A DNA stretch of 64,000 bases from the NCBI RefSeq assembly GCF_035605935.1, contig NZ_DATNGK010000062.1, positions 1 through 64,000 of the forward strand, written 5' to 3'. Both the position numbers and the translations under genes were made by a program. Below the pieces are notes generated by a model. It saw only the letters and a list, made by a program, of their open reading frames with translations. It had not been told where the DNA came from and did no database searches. The DNA is from Actinocrinis sp035605935. GTDB lineage: Bacteria; Actinomycetota; Actinomycetes; Streptomycetales; Catenulisporaceae. Below are positions 26,518 to 35,534 of this stretch, in pieces; the stretch's first letter is position 1, and every line of letters starts with the position of its first letter.

Positions 26518-26831
26518 TCTTCCAGGTCGAGGTCCATGAAGAGGTCGAGGTCCTCGTCGGAGGGGTAGTGCTTGGGCCGGTCGTTTATCAGCTCGATCGT
26601 CTCGTCGTCGAGCGTCGGTCCGTTCAGCAGCCAGGACTTGAAGGTCTTTTTCGGTCCGTGGGCCCCGTGCAGGCGGTTGTACTCCTCGATGTCGATCACG
26701 ACGGCGATCTCCTCCCCGTGCTTGGTGACGAACTGCGGGCCGTCCGCCTGGACGGACCGGATCAGTTCGCTGAACCGCTGCTTGGCTTCCTGAATCTGCC
26801 AGTGTGCGTCCGATTTCGCAGTGGTGGTCAT
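26514..26831 (-). CDS. Phd/YefM-type antitoxin
   Basis: A 105-residue antitoxin with the Phd/YefM N-terminal DNA-binding fold (WQIQEAKQRFSELIRSV, then GPQFVTKHGEEIAVVIDIEEY) and an acidic C-terminal tail that would wrap the toxin. GGGAGG lies seven bases before the ATG. Antitoxins of this family repress their own operon, and CTAG-rich repeats occur just upstream. Confidence 0.87.
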   Translation of the reverse strand: MTTTAKSDAHWQIQEAKQRFSELIRSVQADGPQFVTKHGEEIAVVIDIEEYNRLHGAHGPKKTFKSWLLNGPTLDDETIELINDRPKHYPSDEDLDLFMDLDLEE

Positions 26832-26854
26832 CGCGAACCTCCCGGCTTCCGAGT

Positions 26855-26879
26855 TCTAGGTTCTATCTAGACAGACTAG
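26855..26879. promoter_or_regulatory. CTAG-rich inverted repeats ahead of the toxin-antitoxin operon
   Basis: Three CTAG tetramers lie at 26856, 26867 and 26876. The first two form TCTAG-7 bases-CTAGA (26855-26871), and the last two are five bases apart. They start 24 bp upstream of the antitoxin ATG, where an autoregulatory operator is expected. CTAG is rare in high-GC genomes, so the cluster stands out. Confidence 0.45.
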
Positions 26880-26964
26880 ACAGCATTTCGGGATGCCCGC
26901 AAGAGCGGACGACTAAGTGTGATTATTTGACTACGCAATGCGAACAAACAGCGCAGGCTTGGCC

Positions 26965-28233
26965 CTAGAGCGCGACGCCGAGCAAGGCGTCCACCGCACG
27001 CGAAACGAGGCCTGGCGCGCTGCTATCGCTCTCGGCACCGCTGAACGTGCCACTTGCGAGAACAGCATCCACCCAGCCATCCACCGCAGCTAGCGCCCCA
27101 GGCGTGTCCAGGTCGTCCGCAAGGCGCTCGCGCAGCGTCGCGAGCAGGGCGTCCGCCGGGAGCGCGTCAGGTCGCGACACTGCGGCGCGCCACTTCGCCA
27201 AGCGCTGCTCCGCGGCCTCCAGGTCGGCGGGGAACCACTCCCAGTCCGCGCGGTAGTGGTGCGCGAGGATCGCCAGCCGAATCGCCGTCGGCTCGTGGCC
27301 GGCGGCGCGCAGCTTGGAGACGAACACCAGGTTGCCCTTGGACTTCGACATCTTCTCCCCGTCCAGCGCGACCATGCCGGCGTGCGCGTAGACCTTGGCG
27401 AATGGCCGCTCTCCGGTGACCACCTGGGCTTCGGCCGCGCCCATCTCGTGGTGTGGGAACGCGAGGTCGGAACCGCCGCCCTGGACGTCGATACCGCTGC
27501 CCAGGTACTTCAGCGCGATCGCCGCGCATTCGATGTGCCAGCCGGGACGCCCGGCACCGAGCGAGGTCTGCCAGGACGGCTCACCTGGCCGCGCCGCAAG
27601 CCACAGCAGGCAGTCGAGCGGATGCCGCTTTCCAGGACGGTCCGGATCTCCGCCACGCTCCGCGAAGACCTTCTCCTGGAGGGCGGGATCGAGCCCTGAG
27701 ACCGCTCCGAATTCGGAATCGCTGTGCACGTCGAAGTAGATGTCCTCGTCGACGTGGTACGCCGCACCACTGTCGAGAAGCCGTTCGACGAGTTCGACGA
27801 CGAGCGGTATCGCCTCTACCGCGCCGATGTACCGGTAGGGCGGCAGAATACGCAGCGCGGTCATGTCCTCCCGGAAAAGCGCGGTTTCGCGCAGGGCGAG
27901 CACCTGCCAGTCGGCACCGTTCTTGTTCGCGCGCTCAAGCAACGGGTCATCGACATCGGTGACGTTCTGGACGTAACGCACCTGTTCGTGCCCTGCATCC
28001 CGCCACACGCGCTGGACGAGGTCGAAAGCTGTGTACGTCGCCGCGTGCCCGATATGGGTCGCGTCATAGGGGGTAATCCCACACACGTAGATGCGGGCCG
28101 GGCTCCCGCTGTCCGCGCTCCCTGCCGGGGTGGGGACGAGCGTGCCGGTGGACGTGTCGTAAAGGCGAAGGGTGTCGCCGCGTCCAGGCAGGGTCGGCGG
28201 GTTGTTCGTCGGCCAGGCATCCATGCTTTCCAC
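26965..28233 (-). CDS. mshC: Mycothiol ligase MshC
   Basis: A 422-residue cysteinyl-tRNA-synthetase-like enzyme that joins cysteine to glucosaminyl-inositol using ATP in mycothiol synthesis. It has a zinc/ATP entry YVCGITPYDATHIGHA containing the HIGH motif, WHIECAAIALKYLG for zinc binding, and KMSKSKGN near residue 290. Its length and the lack of an anticodon-binding domain separate it from CysS. It lies downstream of the SCO1664-like and DUF3090 genes, the usual arrangement in actinomycetes. Confidence 0.95.
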   Translation of the reverse strand: MESMDAWPTNNPPTLPGRGDTLRLYDTSTGTLVPTPAGSADSGSPARIYVCGITPYDATHIGHAATYTAFDLVQRVWRDAGHEQVRYVQNVTDVDDPLLERANKNGADWQVLALRETALFREDMTALRILPPYRYIGAVEAIPLVVELVERLLDSGAAYHVDEDIYFDVHSDSEFGAVSGLDPALQEKVFAERGGDPDRPGKRHPLDCLLWLAARPGEPSWQTSLGAGRPGWHIECAAIALKYLGSGIDVQGGGSDLAFPHHEMGAAEAQVVTGERPFAKVYAHAGMVALDGEKMSKSKGNLVFVSKLRAAGHEPTAIRLAILAHHYRADWEWFPADLEAAEQRLAKWRAAVSRPDALPADALLATLRERLADDLDTPGALAAVDGWVDAVLASGTFSGAESDSSAPGLVSRAVDALLGVAL

Positions 28234-28333
28234 TTTACGGTCAGGCCGCGATCAAGAGCGAGCGCCATCCGACCAGCAGATTATGTGCACGGCTCCTGCG
28301 CGCGGCGCGGCGGCTACCAGCGCGGCTCGACGA

Positions 28334-29122
28334 TCAGACGAGCGGCCACGGGATCGGCCGGCGGCGGCCTTCCGGGCCGGGGAATCGACCGGCTGCGAGC
28401 AATGCCTCGATCCGCGCGTGAAAGGCGAGGGTTTCCGGCTCGCTGAGCAGCGCGGTAAGGCGGTCCGCGAGCGCGCTGTCCGTGTGTATCCGCTTGAGCT
28501 CGGTCGCCTCCGGCTCATTCAGCGGGCGGCCCGCGAAACCCCACAGTAGCGTGCGCAGCTTGTCGTCGACGTGGAAGGAGACGCCGTGGTCGATTGCGTA
28601 GACACGCCCCTTGGCATCAGGCAAAAGGTGGCCGCCCTTACGGTCGGCGTTGTTGATTACCACATCGAAGAGCGCGATACGCCGCAGTACTTCGCTGTCC
28701 TGATGCGCGAGGATTCCCTGTTCGTCGTCGTCGAGTCCTACTGTGATGATCGGGCACCAGCCATCCAACGCGCTTGGCTCGACGGTCGCCGGCAGAATGG
28801 CGAGCAGCTGCGTCTCATCTTCGGTTTCAATCCAGCGCTGGCACATACCCAAGCCGTACGGGCCGTCACGCAGCACGGTTTCCGGCACGAGGTCCCAGCC
28901 GAGAGCGGAACTGACTTCGTATGCCGCGACTTCGCGCGCGGCAAGAGTGCCATCGGGGAAATCCCACAGCGGGCTCTCCCCCGCTATCGGCTTGTACACA
29001 CAGGTGACGCTGCTCTGCTCAGCTCCATCGCCGAGCACCGCGACACAATAAAGCGTGGCGTTCGAGGCGTCGGTGAGTCGGCCTTCGACCTTCAGCACGC
29101 CCTCGCGCAGCGCGTCGCTCAC
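28334..29122 (-). CDS. SCO1664-like protein with a kinase-like fold
   Basis: A 262-residue protein of the actinobacterial SCO1664 family, distantly like phosphatidylinositol-kinase/HipA folds. Motifs include CVYKPIAGESPLWDFPDG (nucleotide-binding lysine), LFDVVINNADRKGGHLL and YAIDHGVSFH, resembling catalytic Asn/Asp and DxG-like motifs. The frame is open to 29161, but the GTG at 29122 overlaps the DUF3090 stop as GTGA, implying coupled translation. Substrate unknown; its fixed position beside mshC suggests a linked function. Confidence 0.82.
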   Translation of the reverse strand: MSDALREGVLKVEGRLTDASNATLYCVAVLGDGAEQSSVTCVYKPIAGESPLWDFPDGTLAAREVAAYEVSSALGWDLVPETVLRDGPYGLGMCQRWIETEDETQLLAILPATVEPSALDGWCPIITVGLDDDEQGILAHQDSEVLRRIALFDVVINNADRKGGHLLPDAKGRVYAIDHGVSFHVDDKLRTLLWGFAGRPLNEPEATELKRIHTDSALADRLTALLSEPETLAFHARIEALLAAGRFPGPEGRRRPIPWPLV

Positions 29123-29694
29123 GCCGCCGTCCGGCGCCGGTAACCGTTCTGGCGCGGGCACACGTGCCCCTCGGGATCCAGCGGCAGCTCACACAGCGGG
29201 CAGGGCGGCCGGCCGGCGGCGACTACGGCTTGAGCGCGGGCCGCGAAGGCCCGGGCCTGGCCGCCGGTAAGCCGCACGCGTAGCACGTCGGGCGCTTCCG
29301 CGGTCTGATCATCGGACAGCGGCTCGGCCGGGTTTTCGTCCTCGGTGATGGCTCCGGCTTCGATCACGATCCGGGAGTGCGGCTCGTCCCAGGCCAGCGC
29401 CAAGGAGCCGACCCGGAACTCCTCGAGGACGGGCTGGTCCAGCGGTTCGTTGTCGCTGAGGTCTGAGGGCACGGCAGCGGGCACGCTGGTGCTGCCCCCG
29501 GTGCGTCGCACGATTTCGTCGAGAAGTTCTTCCAGCCGCTCGGCGAGCAGGGCTACCTGCTCCTTTTCCAGGCCGACCGAGGTGACTCTGGGGCCGGAGC
29601 GGGCTTGCAGAAAGAAGGAACGGGAGCCGGGCTCGCCCACAGTGCCGGCTACGAACCGCTCCGGCGGGTCGTACACGAATAGATGCCTCGGCAC
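29119..29694 (-). CDS. DUF3090 family protein with a C-terminal CxxC knuckle
   Basis: A 191-residue cytoplasmic protein starting PRHLFVYDPPERFVAGTVGE, the DUF3090 hallmark, and ending with a CPLC...GHVCPRQNG knuckle that could bind zinc. The open frame extends to 29775, but the GTG at 29694 sits eight bases after GGGAGG and matches the family start. It is coupled to the SCO1664-like gene. Function unknown. Confidence 0.85.
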   Translation of the reverse strand: MPRHLFVYDPPERFVAGTVGEPGSRSFFLQARSGPRVTSVGLEKEQVALLAERLEELLDEIVRRTGGSTSVPAAVPSDLSDNEPLDQPVLEEFRVGSLALAWDEPHSRIVIEAGAITEDENPAEPLSDDQTAEAPDVLRVRLTGGQARAFAARAQAVVAAGRPPCPLCELPLDPEGHVCPRQNGYRRRTAA

Positions 29695-29801
29695 TGTGTC
29701 AGCCTCCCTCTCACTGCGCTGCACATCCAAAATGCGTGTAGCAAAAATGCGTGCCTCGATATGCCCGCGTCTCACGTCGAGTCTGAGCCTACGCGGTTCC
29801 G

Positions 29802-30506
29802 TCAGGAGCCTGCACCGCCGCCTACCACCGCGTCGCTGTCGGTTGACCGCGAGCGCGCGGGGGCACGCTTTGAACGCCGCTTGGGCGGGATGAGAGCGGC
29901 TACGTCTCCGCCGGTGTCGTTAAGCCGAAGGACAAACGGGCGCGTCGCGGTGTACCGGATGACCGTTACCGAGCAAGGGTCCACCTGAAGGCGTTGGAAC
30001 AGGTCCAGGTGCATGCCGAGGGCGTCAGCTGCGATGGCCTTAATGATGTCGCCGTGGCTGACTACCGCGTACGTGGCGTGCTCGCCGAGTTCTGCGTTCC
30101 ATCGGCGGATCGCGGTAACTGCGCGCGCGGACATCGCGGCCATGGCCTCGCCGCCGGGGAAGACGGCGGCGGCTGGATGCGCCTGGACCGTTTTCCAGAG
30201 CGGTTCCTTGGTCAAGGTCTTCAGGTCGCGACCGGACCAGTGCCCGTAGTCGCATTCGGTGAGCTGGTCGTCGAGGTGCAGCGAGATGTCGGAACGACCG
30301 ACCATCAACGCTTCAGCGGTTTGGTGCGTGCGTTCAAGCGGGCTGCTCACCACGGCGGCCAACGGTACGGCGGCCAGCCGCACGGCGAGGGCTTCGGCCT
30401 GGCTGCGGCCTCTCTCGTCCAGTTCGACCCCTGGGGTCCGGCCCGCCAGCACTCCTGATGCGTTCGCGGTGGTGCGGCCGTGCCGGATCAACAGGACAGT
30501 TGTCAT
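29802..30506 (-). CDS. Histidine phosphatase family protein (MSMEG_4193-like phosphomutase)
   Basis: A 234-residue phosphoglycerate-mutase-like enzyme. The catalytic histidine lies in LLIRHGRTTANASGVLAGRT near residue 9, and the second in YAVVSHGDIIKAI near residue 150. The arginine in SPLERTHQTAEAL completes the phosphate pocket. The C-terminus is basic and probably flexible. It heads the leftward cluster DUF3090, SCO1664-like, mshC. Substrate not determinable. Confidence 0.88.
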   Translation of the reverse strand: MTTVLLIRHGRTTANASGVLAGRTPGVELDERGRSQAEALAVRLAAVPLAAVVSSPLERTHQTAEALMVGRSDISLHLDDQLTECDYGHWSGRDLKTLTKEPLWKTVQAHPAAAVFPGGEAMAAMSARAVTAIRRWNAELGEHATYAVVSHGDIIKAIAADALGMHLDLFQRLQVDPCSVTVIRYTATRPFVLRLNDTGGDVAALIPPKRRSKRAPARSRSTDSDAVVGGGAGS

Positions 30507-30626
30507 CGCTCAAACGTACTCGCTGGTAGCCGCGGCCTCGAATCGGGTCCGAGCGGGATGCGAGTCGACATCGTGTGTTTATCGAGCCGACTGCGTGCGG
30601 TTCGAAAAACGCAGTGACCGGTTTAG

Positions 30627-31679
30627 CTATGACTCCTCGAGGCCGGCTGCTCGCAGCGCTTCCAGGGAGACGCGTAGGGCATTGACGCGGTCGTCGACCG
30701 TTGCTGCGAAGGGCGAAAGACTGAGCGTTGTGACGCCGGCGGCTGCGTAATCCTTCATGCGCTCGGCGATACGTTCCGGCGAGCCCAGCAGACTGGTGGC
30801 GTCGACGAACTCGAAAGGCACCGCTGCGGCTGCGTTGCGGTGCTCTCTGGCCAGGTATAGCTCTTGTACGCGTGCAGCCTCGTCGGCGAAGCCCATGCGG
30901 CAGGCGAGCTGATTGTAGAAATTCTGCTCTCGGCTGCCCATTCCGCCGATGTACAGCGCCGCGTACCAGCGGATCTGCTCGGCGGCGCGCTCCAGGTCGT
31001 CGTCGATCACCACGGGCACGGTGGGCACCACGTCGAAGCCGGACAGATCCTTGCCGACCTGCTTACGCCCGGATTCGATCGCGGCCAGTTGCTCGCCCGC
31101 GTACTGCGGGGAGAAGAAGACGGCCAGCCAGCCGTCGGCGACCCGGCCGGCCAGTTCCAGGTTCTTTGGGCCGACCGCGGCCAGGTAGACCGGGATGTGC
31201 TCGCGGATCGGATGGACTGTCAGCTGGAGCTTCTTGCCCGGACCGCCGGGCAGCGGCAGCTTGAAGTGCTCGCCGTCGTAGGAGACGCGCTTGCGGCTGA
31301 GCGCGAGGTTGACGATGTCGATGTATTCGCGAGTGCGTGCCAGCGGAGCCTTAAACGGGACGCCGTGCCAGCCTTCTGAGACCTGCGGGCCGGAGACGCC
31401 GAGGCCGAGGCGGAATCGCCCGCCGGACAGCGAGTCGAGCGTCGCGGCGGTCATCGCGGTCATGGCCGGGGTGCGGGCGGGGATCTGGAAGACGGCGGAA
31501 CCGATGTCGATGCGCTCGGTCTGCGCGGCGACCCAGGCCAGAATCGTGGCGGCGTCGGAGCCGTAGGCCTCGGCGGTCCAGCAGACCGCGTAGCCGAGCC
31601 GGTCGGCCTCGCGGGCCAGGGCCAGATTGTCGGCGTCGTTTCCAGCGCCCCAGTATCCGAGGTTCACGCCCAGCTTCAT
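30627..31679 (-). CDS. LLM-class (F420-dependent-type) oxidoreductase
   Basis: A 350-residue luciferase-like TIM-barrel oxidoreductase. It starts KLGVNLGYWGAGNDADN and includes GYAVCWTAEAYGSDA, TERIDIGSAVFQIPARTPAM and the GGRFRLGLGVSGPQV loop, typical of actinobacterial F420-dependent enzymes. The frame is open to 31793, but the ATG at 31677-31679 is preceded by GGAG with six bases spacing and matches relatives. It is divergent from an aldo/keto reductase gene. Substrate unknown. Confidence 0.88.
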   Translation of the reverse strand: MKLGVNLGYWGAGNDADNLALAREADRLGYAVCWTAEAYGSDAATILAWVAAQTERIDIGSAVFQIPARTPAMTAMTAATLDSLSGGRFRLGLGVSGPQVSEGWHGVPFKAPLARTREYIDIVNLALSRKRVSYDGEHFKLPLPGGPGKKLQLTVHPIREHIPVYLAAVGPKNLELAGRVADGWLAVFFSPQYAGEQLAAIESGRKQVGKDLSGFDVVPTVPVVIDDDLERAAEQIRWYAALYIGGMGSREQNFYNQLACRMGFADEAARVQELYLAREHRNAAAAVPFEFVDATSLLGSPERIAERMKDYAAAGVTTLSLSPFAATVDDRVNALRVSLEALRAAGLEES

Positions 31680-31849
31680 CGCTGCTCCGCTTCTGGTGAC
31701 CGGTATCGCCGCTAACCCTACCCGCCGGTAACAAGCTCGTCGAGCGGCGGCCGGGCGTGCCGCCGAACGGGCGATGAGCCCCGGTTTGTCCACAGCCGAA
31801 CAGGTGAGGGGCCAGCGGCGGAGCGGCCGCAGCCACTACATTCACAGCT

Positions 31850-32824
31850 ATGGAGCAGCGACATCTGGGGCGGACCGGGTTGCGCGTGTCGCGCCTGGGT
31901 CTGGGGACGATGACCTGGGGCAGGGACACCGACGAGGCGGACGCGGGCGATCAGCTTAAAGCCTTCCTCGACGCCGGGGGCACGCTGGTGGACACAGCGG
32001 ACGTCTACGCGGACGGGGAGTCAGAGGCGTTGCTGGGGCGGCTGATCGAGGGCATCCGCTCGGATGTCGTGATCGCCACGAAGGCGGTCTCAGTGCCGCA
32101 CAGCCCGCGCCGGTTCGATGCGTCGCGGGGACATCTGCTGTCCGCATTGGACGCGTCGCTCACGCGGCTGGGCACGGATTACGTGGATCTCTGGCAGCTG
32201 CATGCTTATGACGATCACACTCCGATCGAGGAAACACTGTCGGCTCTCGACGCGGCGGTCGCCTCGGGCAAAGCCAGATATGTCGGTGTGTCCAACTACT
32301 CTGGTTGGCAGCTGGCGGCTGCGGCCTCGTGGCAGCGGGCGGTGCCCGGGCGGGCGCAACTGGCCTCGGTGCAGATGGAGTACTCGCTGCTGCAACGTGG
32401 CGTGGAGCGGGAGGTCGCCCCGGCGGCGCTCGCGCTCGGGATCGGGCTGCTGCCATGGTCGCCGCTCGGACGGGGCGTGCTGACCGGCAAGTACCGCACC
32501 GGGACCCCCTCGGATTCGCGAGGGGCCTCGGATCGATACGGCGGCTTCGTCGAGCCGTACTTGGAGGGGCCCGCGCGCCGGATCGTCGACGCGGTGGCCA
32601 CCGCCTCGGACGGGCTCGGGGTCGCGCCGGTGGAGGTCGCGCTGGCCTGGGTGCGCGACCGACCCGGGGTGACCGCGCCGATCGTGGGCGCGCGTACCGC
32701 GGCGCAGTTGCGCGGGGCGTTGGCGGCGGAGGAACTGGCGCTGCCTCAGACGATCCGCGAGGCGTTGGACGACGTGTCGGCGCCACAGCTCGGATATCCG
32801 GATCACGGTTGGAACAGAGGGTAG
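31850..32824 (+). CDS. Aldo/keto reductase
   Basis: A 324-residue NADPH-dependent TIM-barrel reductase. Catalytic Asp and Tyr fall in LVDTADVYADGESE, the lysine in VVIATKAV and the histidine in YVDLWQLHAYD. The cofactor-binding C-terminal region (APIVGARTAAQLRGAL) is intact. It is followed after six bases by the RecD2-like gene and is likely co-transcribed with it. Physiological substrate unknown. Confidence 0.9.
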   Translation: MEQRHLGRTGLRVSRLGLGTMTWGRDTDEADAGDQLKAFLDAGGTLVDTADVYADGESEALLGRLIEGIRSDVVIATKAVSVPHSPRRFDASRGHLLSALDASLTRLGTDYVDLWQLHAYDDHTPIEETLSALDAAVASGKARYVGVSNYSGWQLAAAASWQRAVPGRAQLASVQMEYSLLQRGVEREVAPAALALGIGLLPWSPLGRGVLTGKYRTGTPSDSRGASDRYGGFVEPYLEGPARRIVDAVATASDGLGVAPVEVALAWVRDRPGVTAPIVGARTAAQLRGALAAEELALPQTIREALDDVSAPQLGYPDHGWNRG

Positions 32825-32830
32825 GGCGCG

Positions 32831-34690
32831 ATGGACGAGGGGGGCCGGGAGGCCGATGCGGAGCAGAAGGGCGGCTCCGCTGCCGATGAGCGGTCGCCGC
32901 GTGCCGGCGTAGGGCCGGGCGCGAGGCCGAACGTCGGTGGCGACTCGGCGGGCGAATCAGGACGGCTTATGGCCTGGCTCTCCGCCGCGGGAGCGCCCGA
33001 ACCGATGATCACACGGATCGCAGCCACGCTCGGCGACGGCGCGGCCGAGCAGGTCGCAGCGGATCCGTGGTGTGTGCTCGAGGTGCCGGGGATCGCGCCG
33101 CAGGCGGCTGACGCTCTGGCCAAGGCGGTCATCGAGGACGCGCAGCCGGGTGACCCGCGGCGTACCCGCGCGCTGATCTCCTGGCTGCTGCGGCGGGCCG
33201 CCGCGATGGGCGGCCACACGGTACAGGGCGCTGACACGATCGCTGAGGCGCTCGGCAAGCTCGGCGTCACCGACGCGACCGGCGCGATCGCCGATGCCAT
33301 CGAGCATGGCGCGGCCCTCGCGTTCGCCGAACCGGTATCTCTTTCCGAGGACGCCGACGAAGCGGAGATCGAGGACTTCGAGCGGCTGGACGCCGAGGAT
33401 GACGACGATCCGGTCTCGATGCTGACGAGCGGTCACACGCTGCTGGCGGTCGAGCGGTGGGCTTTCGCCGAGCAGTCCGCGGCTGAGGCGGCTCAGCGGC
33501 TGGCGGCCACTCCGGAGGCGGTGGAGTCGAAGCAGGGTTCGGAGTCGGTCGACGGGCTGATCGCCGCGGTGGTCGAGCACGGCTTGACGCTGGTGACCGG
33601 CGCGAGCGCGCAGCGGGTGGCCGACCTCGCCGAGTCCTTTTCGTCGGCCGTGCTGGCCAGTGCCTCCGCCGCGGGATTGCGAGCGCTCGCGGCTGCGGGC
33701 GCCGAGCCGGTCGACGCGCGGGCATTGGCGCAGGATCCGGCGCGAGTCGGCGCGGCGGACGTGCTGGTGATCGCGGACGCCCAGCTGCTCGGGCTGGAGG
33801 CTGGGGCGGCGCTGCTGGAGGCGACGCGCGACGGCGCCCACGTGGTGTTCGCCGGCGATCCGGCGACGCTGTCGTCGACCGATCCGGGACTGCTTTTCCG
33901 CGACCTGCTGGAGACCGAGGATCCGGGTTTCGGCGGGCGACTGCCTCGGGTGGAGCTAAAGCAGCGCCCGACCGGTCCGCTCAGTGCTCTCGCCGATGCG
34001 GTGCGGCATGGTGGGCTGCCGCCGCAGGAATTGCTTCAGGGCCCGGACGGCGCGTCCAAGGAAGTCGTGATCGTGCCGGTGCGCGAGGCGGGAGAGGCGG
34101 TGCATCGCGCGGTCCAGGTGGCCGTCGATTCGATCCCGCGCGCCTTCGGGTTGAGTGGGCCGCAGGTGCAGGTAGTCACCGTGGATGCCGATTCCGCGGC
34201 CGGGGCCGTGCCGGTGAACGTGGCACTGAAGACGCGCCTTAACCCGGGCCCCGGTGTGTGCGGGGGCTTCGACGCTGGAGATCGGGTCGTCGTGAGCACG
34301 CCGCTGCCGGAACGCGGGCTGTTCGGTGGCGAGACCGGGACGGTGCAGACCGCGGATGCCGATGGTCTGTCAATTGAGTGGGACGCGCCGCATGGAGCGG
34401 GCGACAGCGAGCCGGCCGACGTGTTCACCACGAGCCAAGTGCGAGCTCTGCGGCACGCTTGGGCACTGACGGTCGCCGAGGCGCAAGGCGGGCGCTGGCC
34501 GGCGGTGGTGGCGGTGTTCGACGGGGATTCGGCACCTAAGCTGACCCGGGCACTGGCGCTGGGCGCGATAACGCTGGCGACGCAGCACCTGACGGTGGTG
34601 CACGGAGCTGGCCGCGCGCTGGCCGACGCGGTCGAGAAGATCCCGGACCGTGTGCGCCGCACGCGACTCAAGCATGCGCTGCGGGACTGA
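32831..34690 (+). CDS. RecD2-like helicase relative with lost ATPase motifs
   Basis: A 619-residue protein laid out like RecD2: a helix-hairpin-helix N-terminal part (DPWCVLEVPGIAPQAADALAK), a RecA-like core and a C-terminal UvrD-like part. The Walker A position reads VTGASAQRVAD instead of GxxGxGKT, and Walker B reads VLVIADAQLLG instead of a DE pair. Downstream landmarks remain: FAGDPATLSS, LKTRLNPGPG, GDRVVV and FGGETGTV. It may still bind DNA or protein but should not hydrolyse ATP. The first 45 residues are low complexity. It follows an aldo/keto reductase gene by six bases. Confidence 0.75.
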   Translation: MDEGGREADAEQKGGSAADERSPRAGVGPGARPNVGGDSAGESGRLMAWLSAAGAPEPMITRIAATLGDGAAEQVAADPWCVLEVPGIAPQAADALAKAVIEDAQPGDPRRTRALISWLLRRAAAMGGHTVQGADTIAEALGKLGVTDATGAIADAIEHGAALAFAEPVSLSEDADEAEIEDFERLDAEDDDDPVSMLTSGHTLLAVERWAFAEQSAAEAAQRLAATPEAVESKQGSESVDGLIAAVVEHGLTLVTGASAQRVADLAESFSSAVLASASAAGLRALAAAGAEPVDARALAQDPARVGAADVLVIADAQLLGLEAGAALLEATRDGAHVVFAGDPATLSSTDPGLLFRDLLETEDPGFGGRLPRVELKQRPTGPLSALADAVRHGGLPPQELLQGPDGASKEVVIVPVREAGEAVHRAVQVAVDSIPRAFGLSGPQVQVVTVDADSAAGAVPVNVALKTRLNPGPGVCGGFDAGDRVVVSTPLPERGLFGGETGTVQTADADGLSIEWDAPHGAGDSEPADVFTTSQVRALRHAWALTVAEAQGGRWPAVVAVFDGDSAPKLTRALALGAITLATQHLTVVHGAGRALADAVEKIPDRVRRTRLKHALRD

Positions 34691-34731
34691 GCCCCAAAAG
34701 AGCCGTAAAGAGCGAGTGCGGCTGCGCTGGC

Positions 34732-35388
34732 TCAGGAGGTGACCGGGGCGTCCACTGGCGTCGGCTGCGACGGGCGGTTTCGAACGTCCGCGCGGTCGCC
34801 CGCCGCGCCCGCGCCCGGATCCAGGCTCAAGTACGCGGGTCGGCCGAGCCACCAATTGCCCGGGGCGTCGAGATCGCGGCTGGTCCAGAACTCGACGATC
34901 GAGCTGGTGAACTGGATGCGGGAGAGGTAACCGTCGCGGTCGGTGTCCAGGTGATCGAAGGCCTCGGAGAGCACGGCGCGGGTCAGTTCCGGGAAGTGCC
35001 CGTGCTGGAAGGCCCAGAATTCCTCGCGGTTAACCCGTCCGTCGCCGTCCACGTCCGCGAGGCAGAAGAACGTATCCGCGAGCGCGCCGAGGATCGCCTC
35101 ACGATCGGCCGGGGACCCGTCGGCCAGCGCCAGATTCGAGCGGACGAATTCCTCGCGGGTCAATCCGCGTGATCCCGCGGGCAGATGCGGCAGGTGCATC
35201 AGGCGCCAGACGTTGAGGTACGCCTCGATCATCTGGGCCTCTTCCTCGGAGCCCAGCGCGTATCCGATCGCGGCCGCCGCGCGCCGACCCATCGCCACGT
35301 GCGAGGGGCCGTCAAGGACCCCGCCGCTGCGTGCCGTGAGCTGGTCGAAGCCGAACTCGATCTTCGCGGTGAGCATATCCGCCGGCAA
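34732..35388 (-). CDS. EF-hand calcium-binding protein
   Basis: A 218-residue helical protein with two clear 12-residue EF loops, DVDGDGRVNREE (about 112-123) and DTDRDGYLSRIQ (about 148-159), and a possible degenerate loop earlier. It resembles actinobacterial calerythrin-like calcium buffers or sensors. The open frame extends to 35469; I prefer the TTG at 35388, which follows GAGGAGGG by six bases, over the ATG at 35376. No signal peptide. It converges on the RecD2-like gene. Confidence 0.8.
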   Translation of the reverse strand: MPADMLTAKIEFGFDQLTARSGGVLDGPSHVAMGRRAAAAIGYALGSEEEAQMIEAYLNVWRLMHLPHLPAGSRGLTREEFVRSNLALADGSPADREAILGALADTFFCLADVDGDGRVNREEFWAFQHGHFPELTRAVLSEAFDHLDTDRDGYLSRIQFTSSIVEFWTSRDLDAPGNWWLGRPAYLSLDPGAGAAGDRADVRNRPSQPTPVDAPVTS

Positions 35389-35534
35389 GGGGCGCCCTCC
35401 TCGGGATCGACGGCGGTTCCCGCCTATGATCCCGCCATTCTGCCACGTAGTCACCGAGCTTTTGCTCAATGTGACGAATGGACTTCAGCAGATTGGCATC
35501 ACCGTCTCGCGCCCACAGCTCGGACGGGGCGGAT

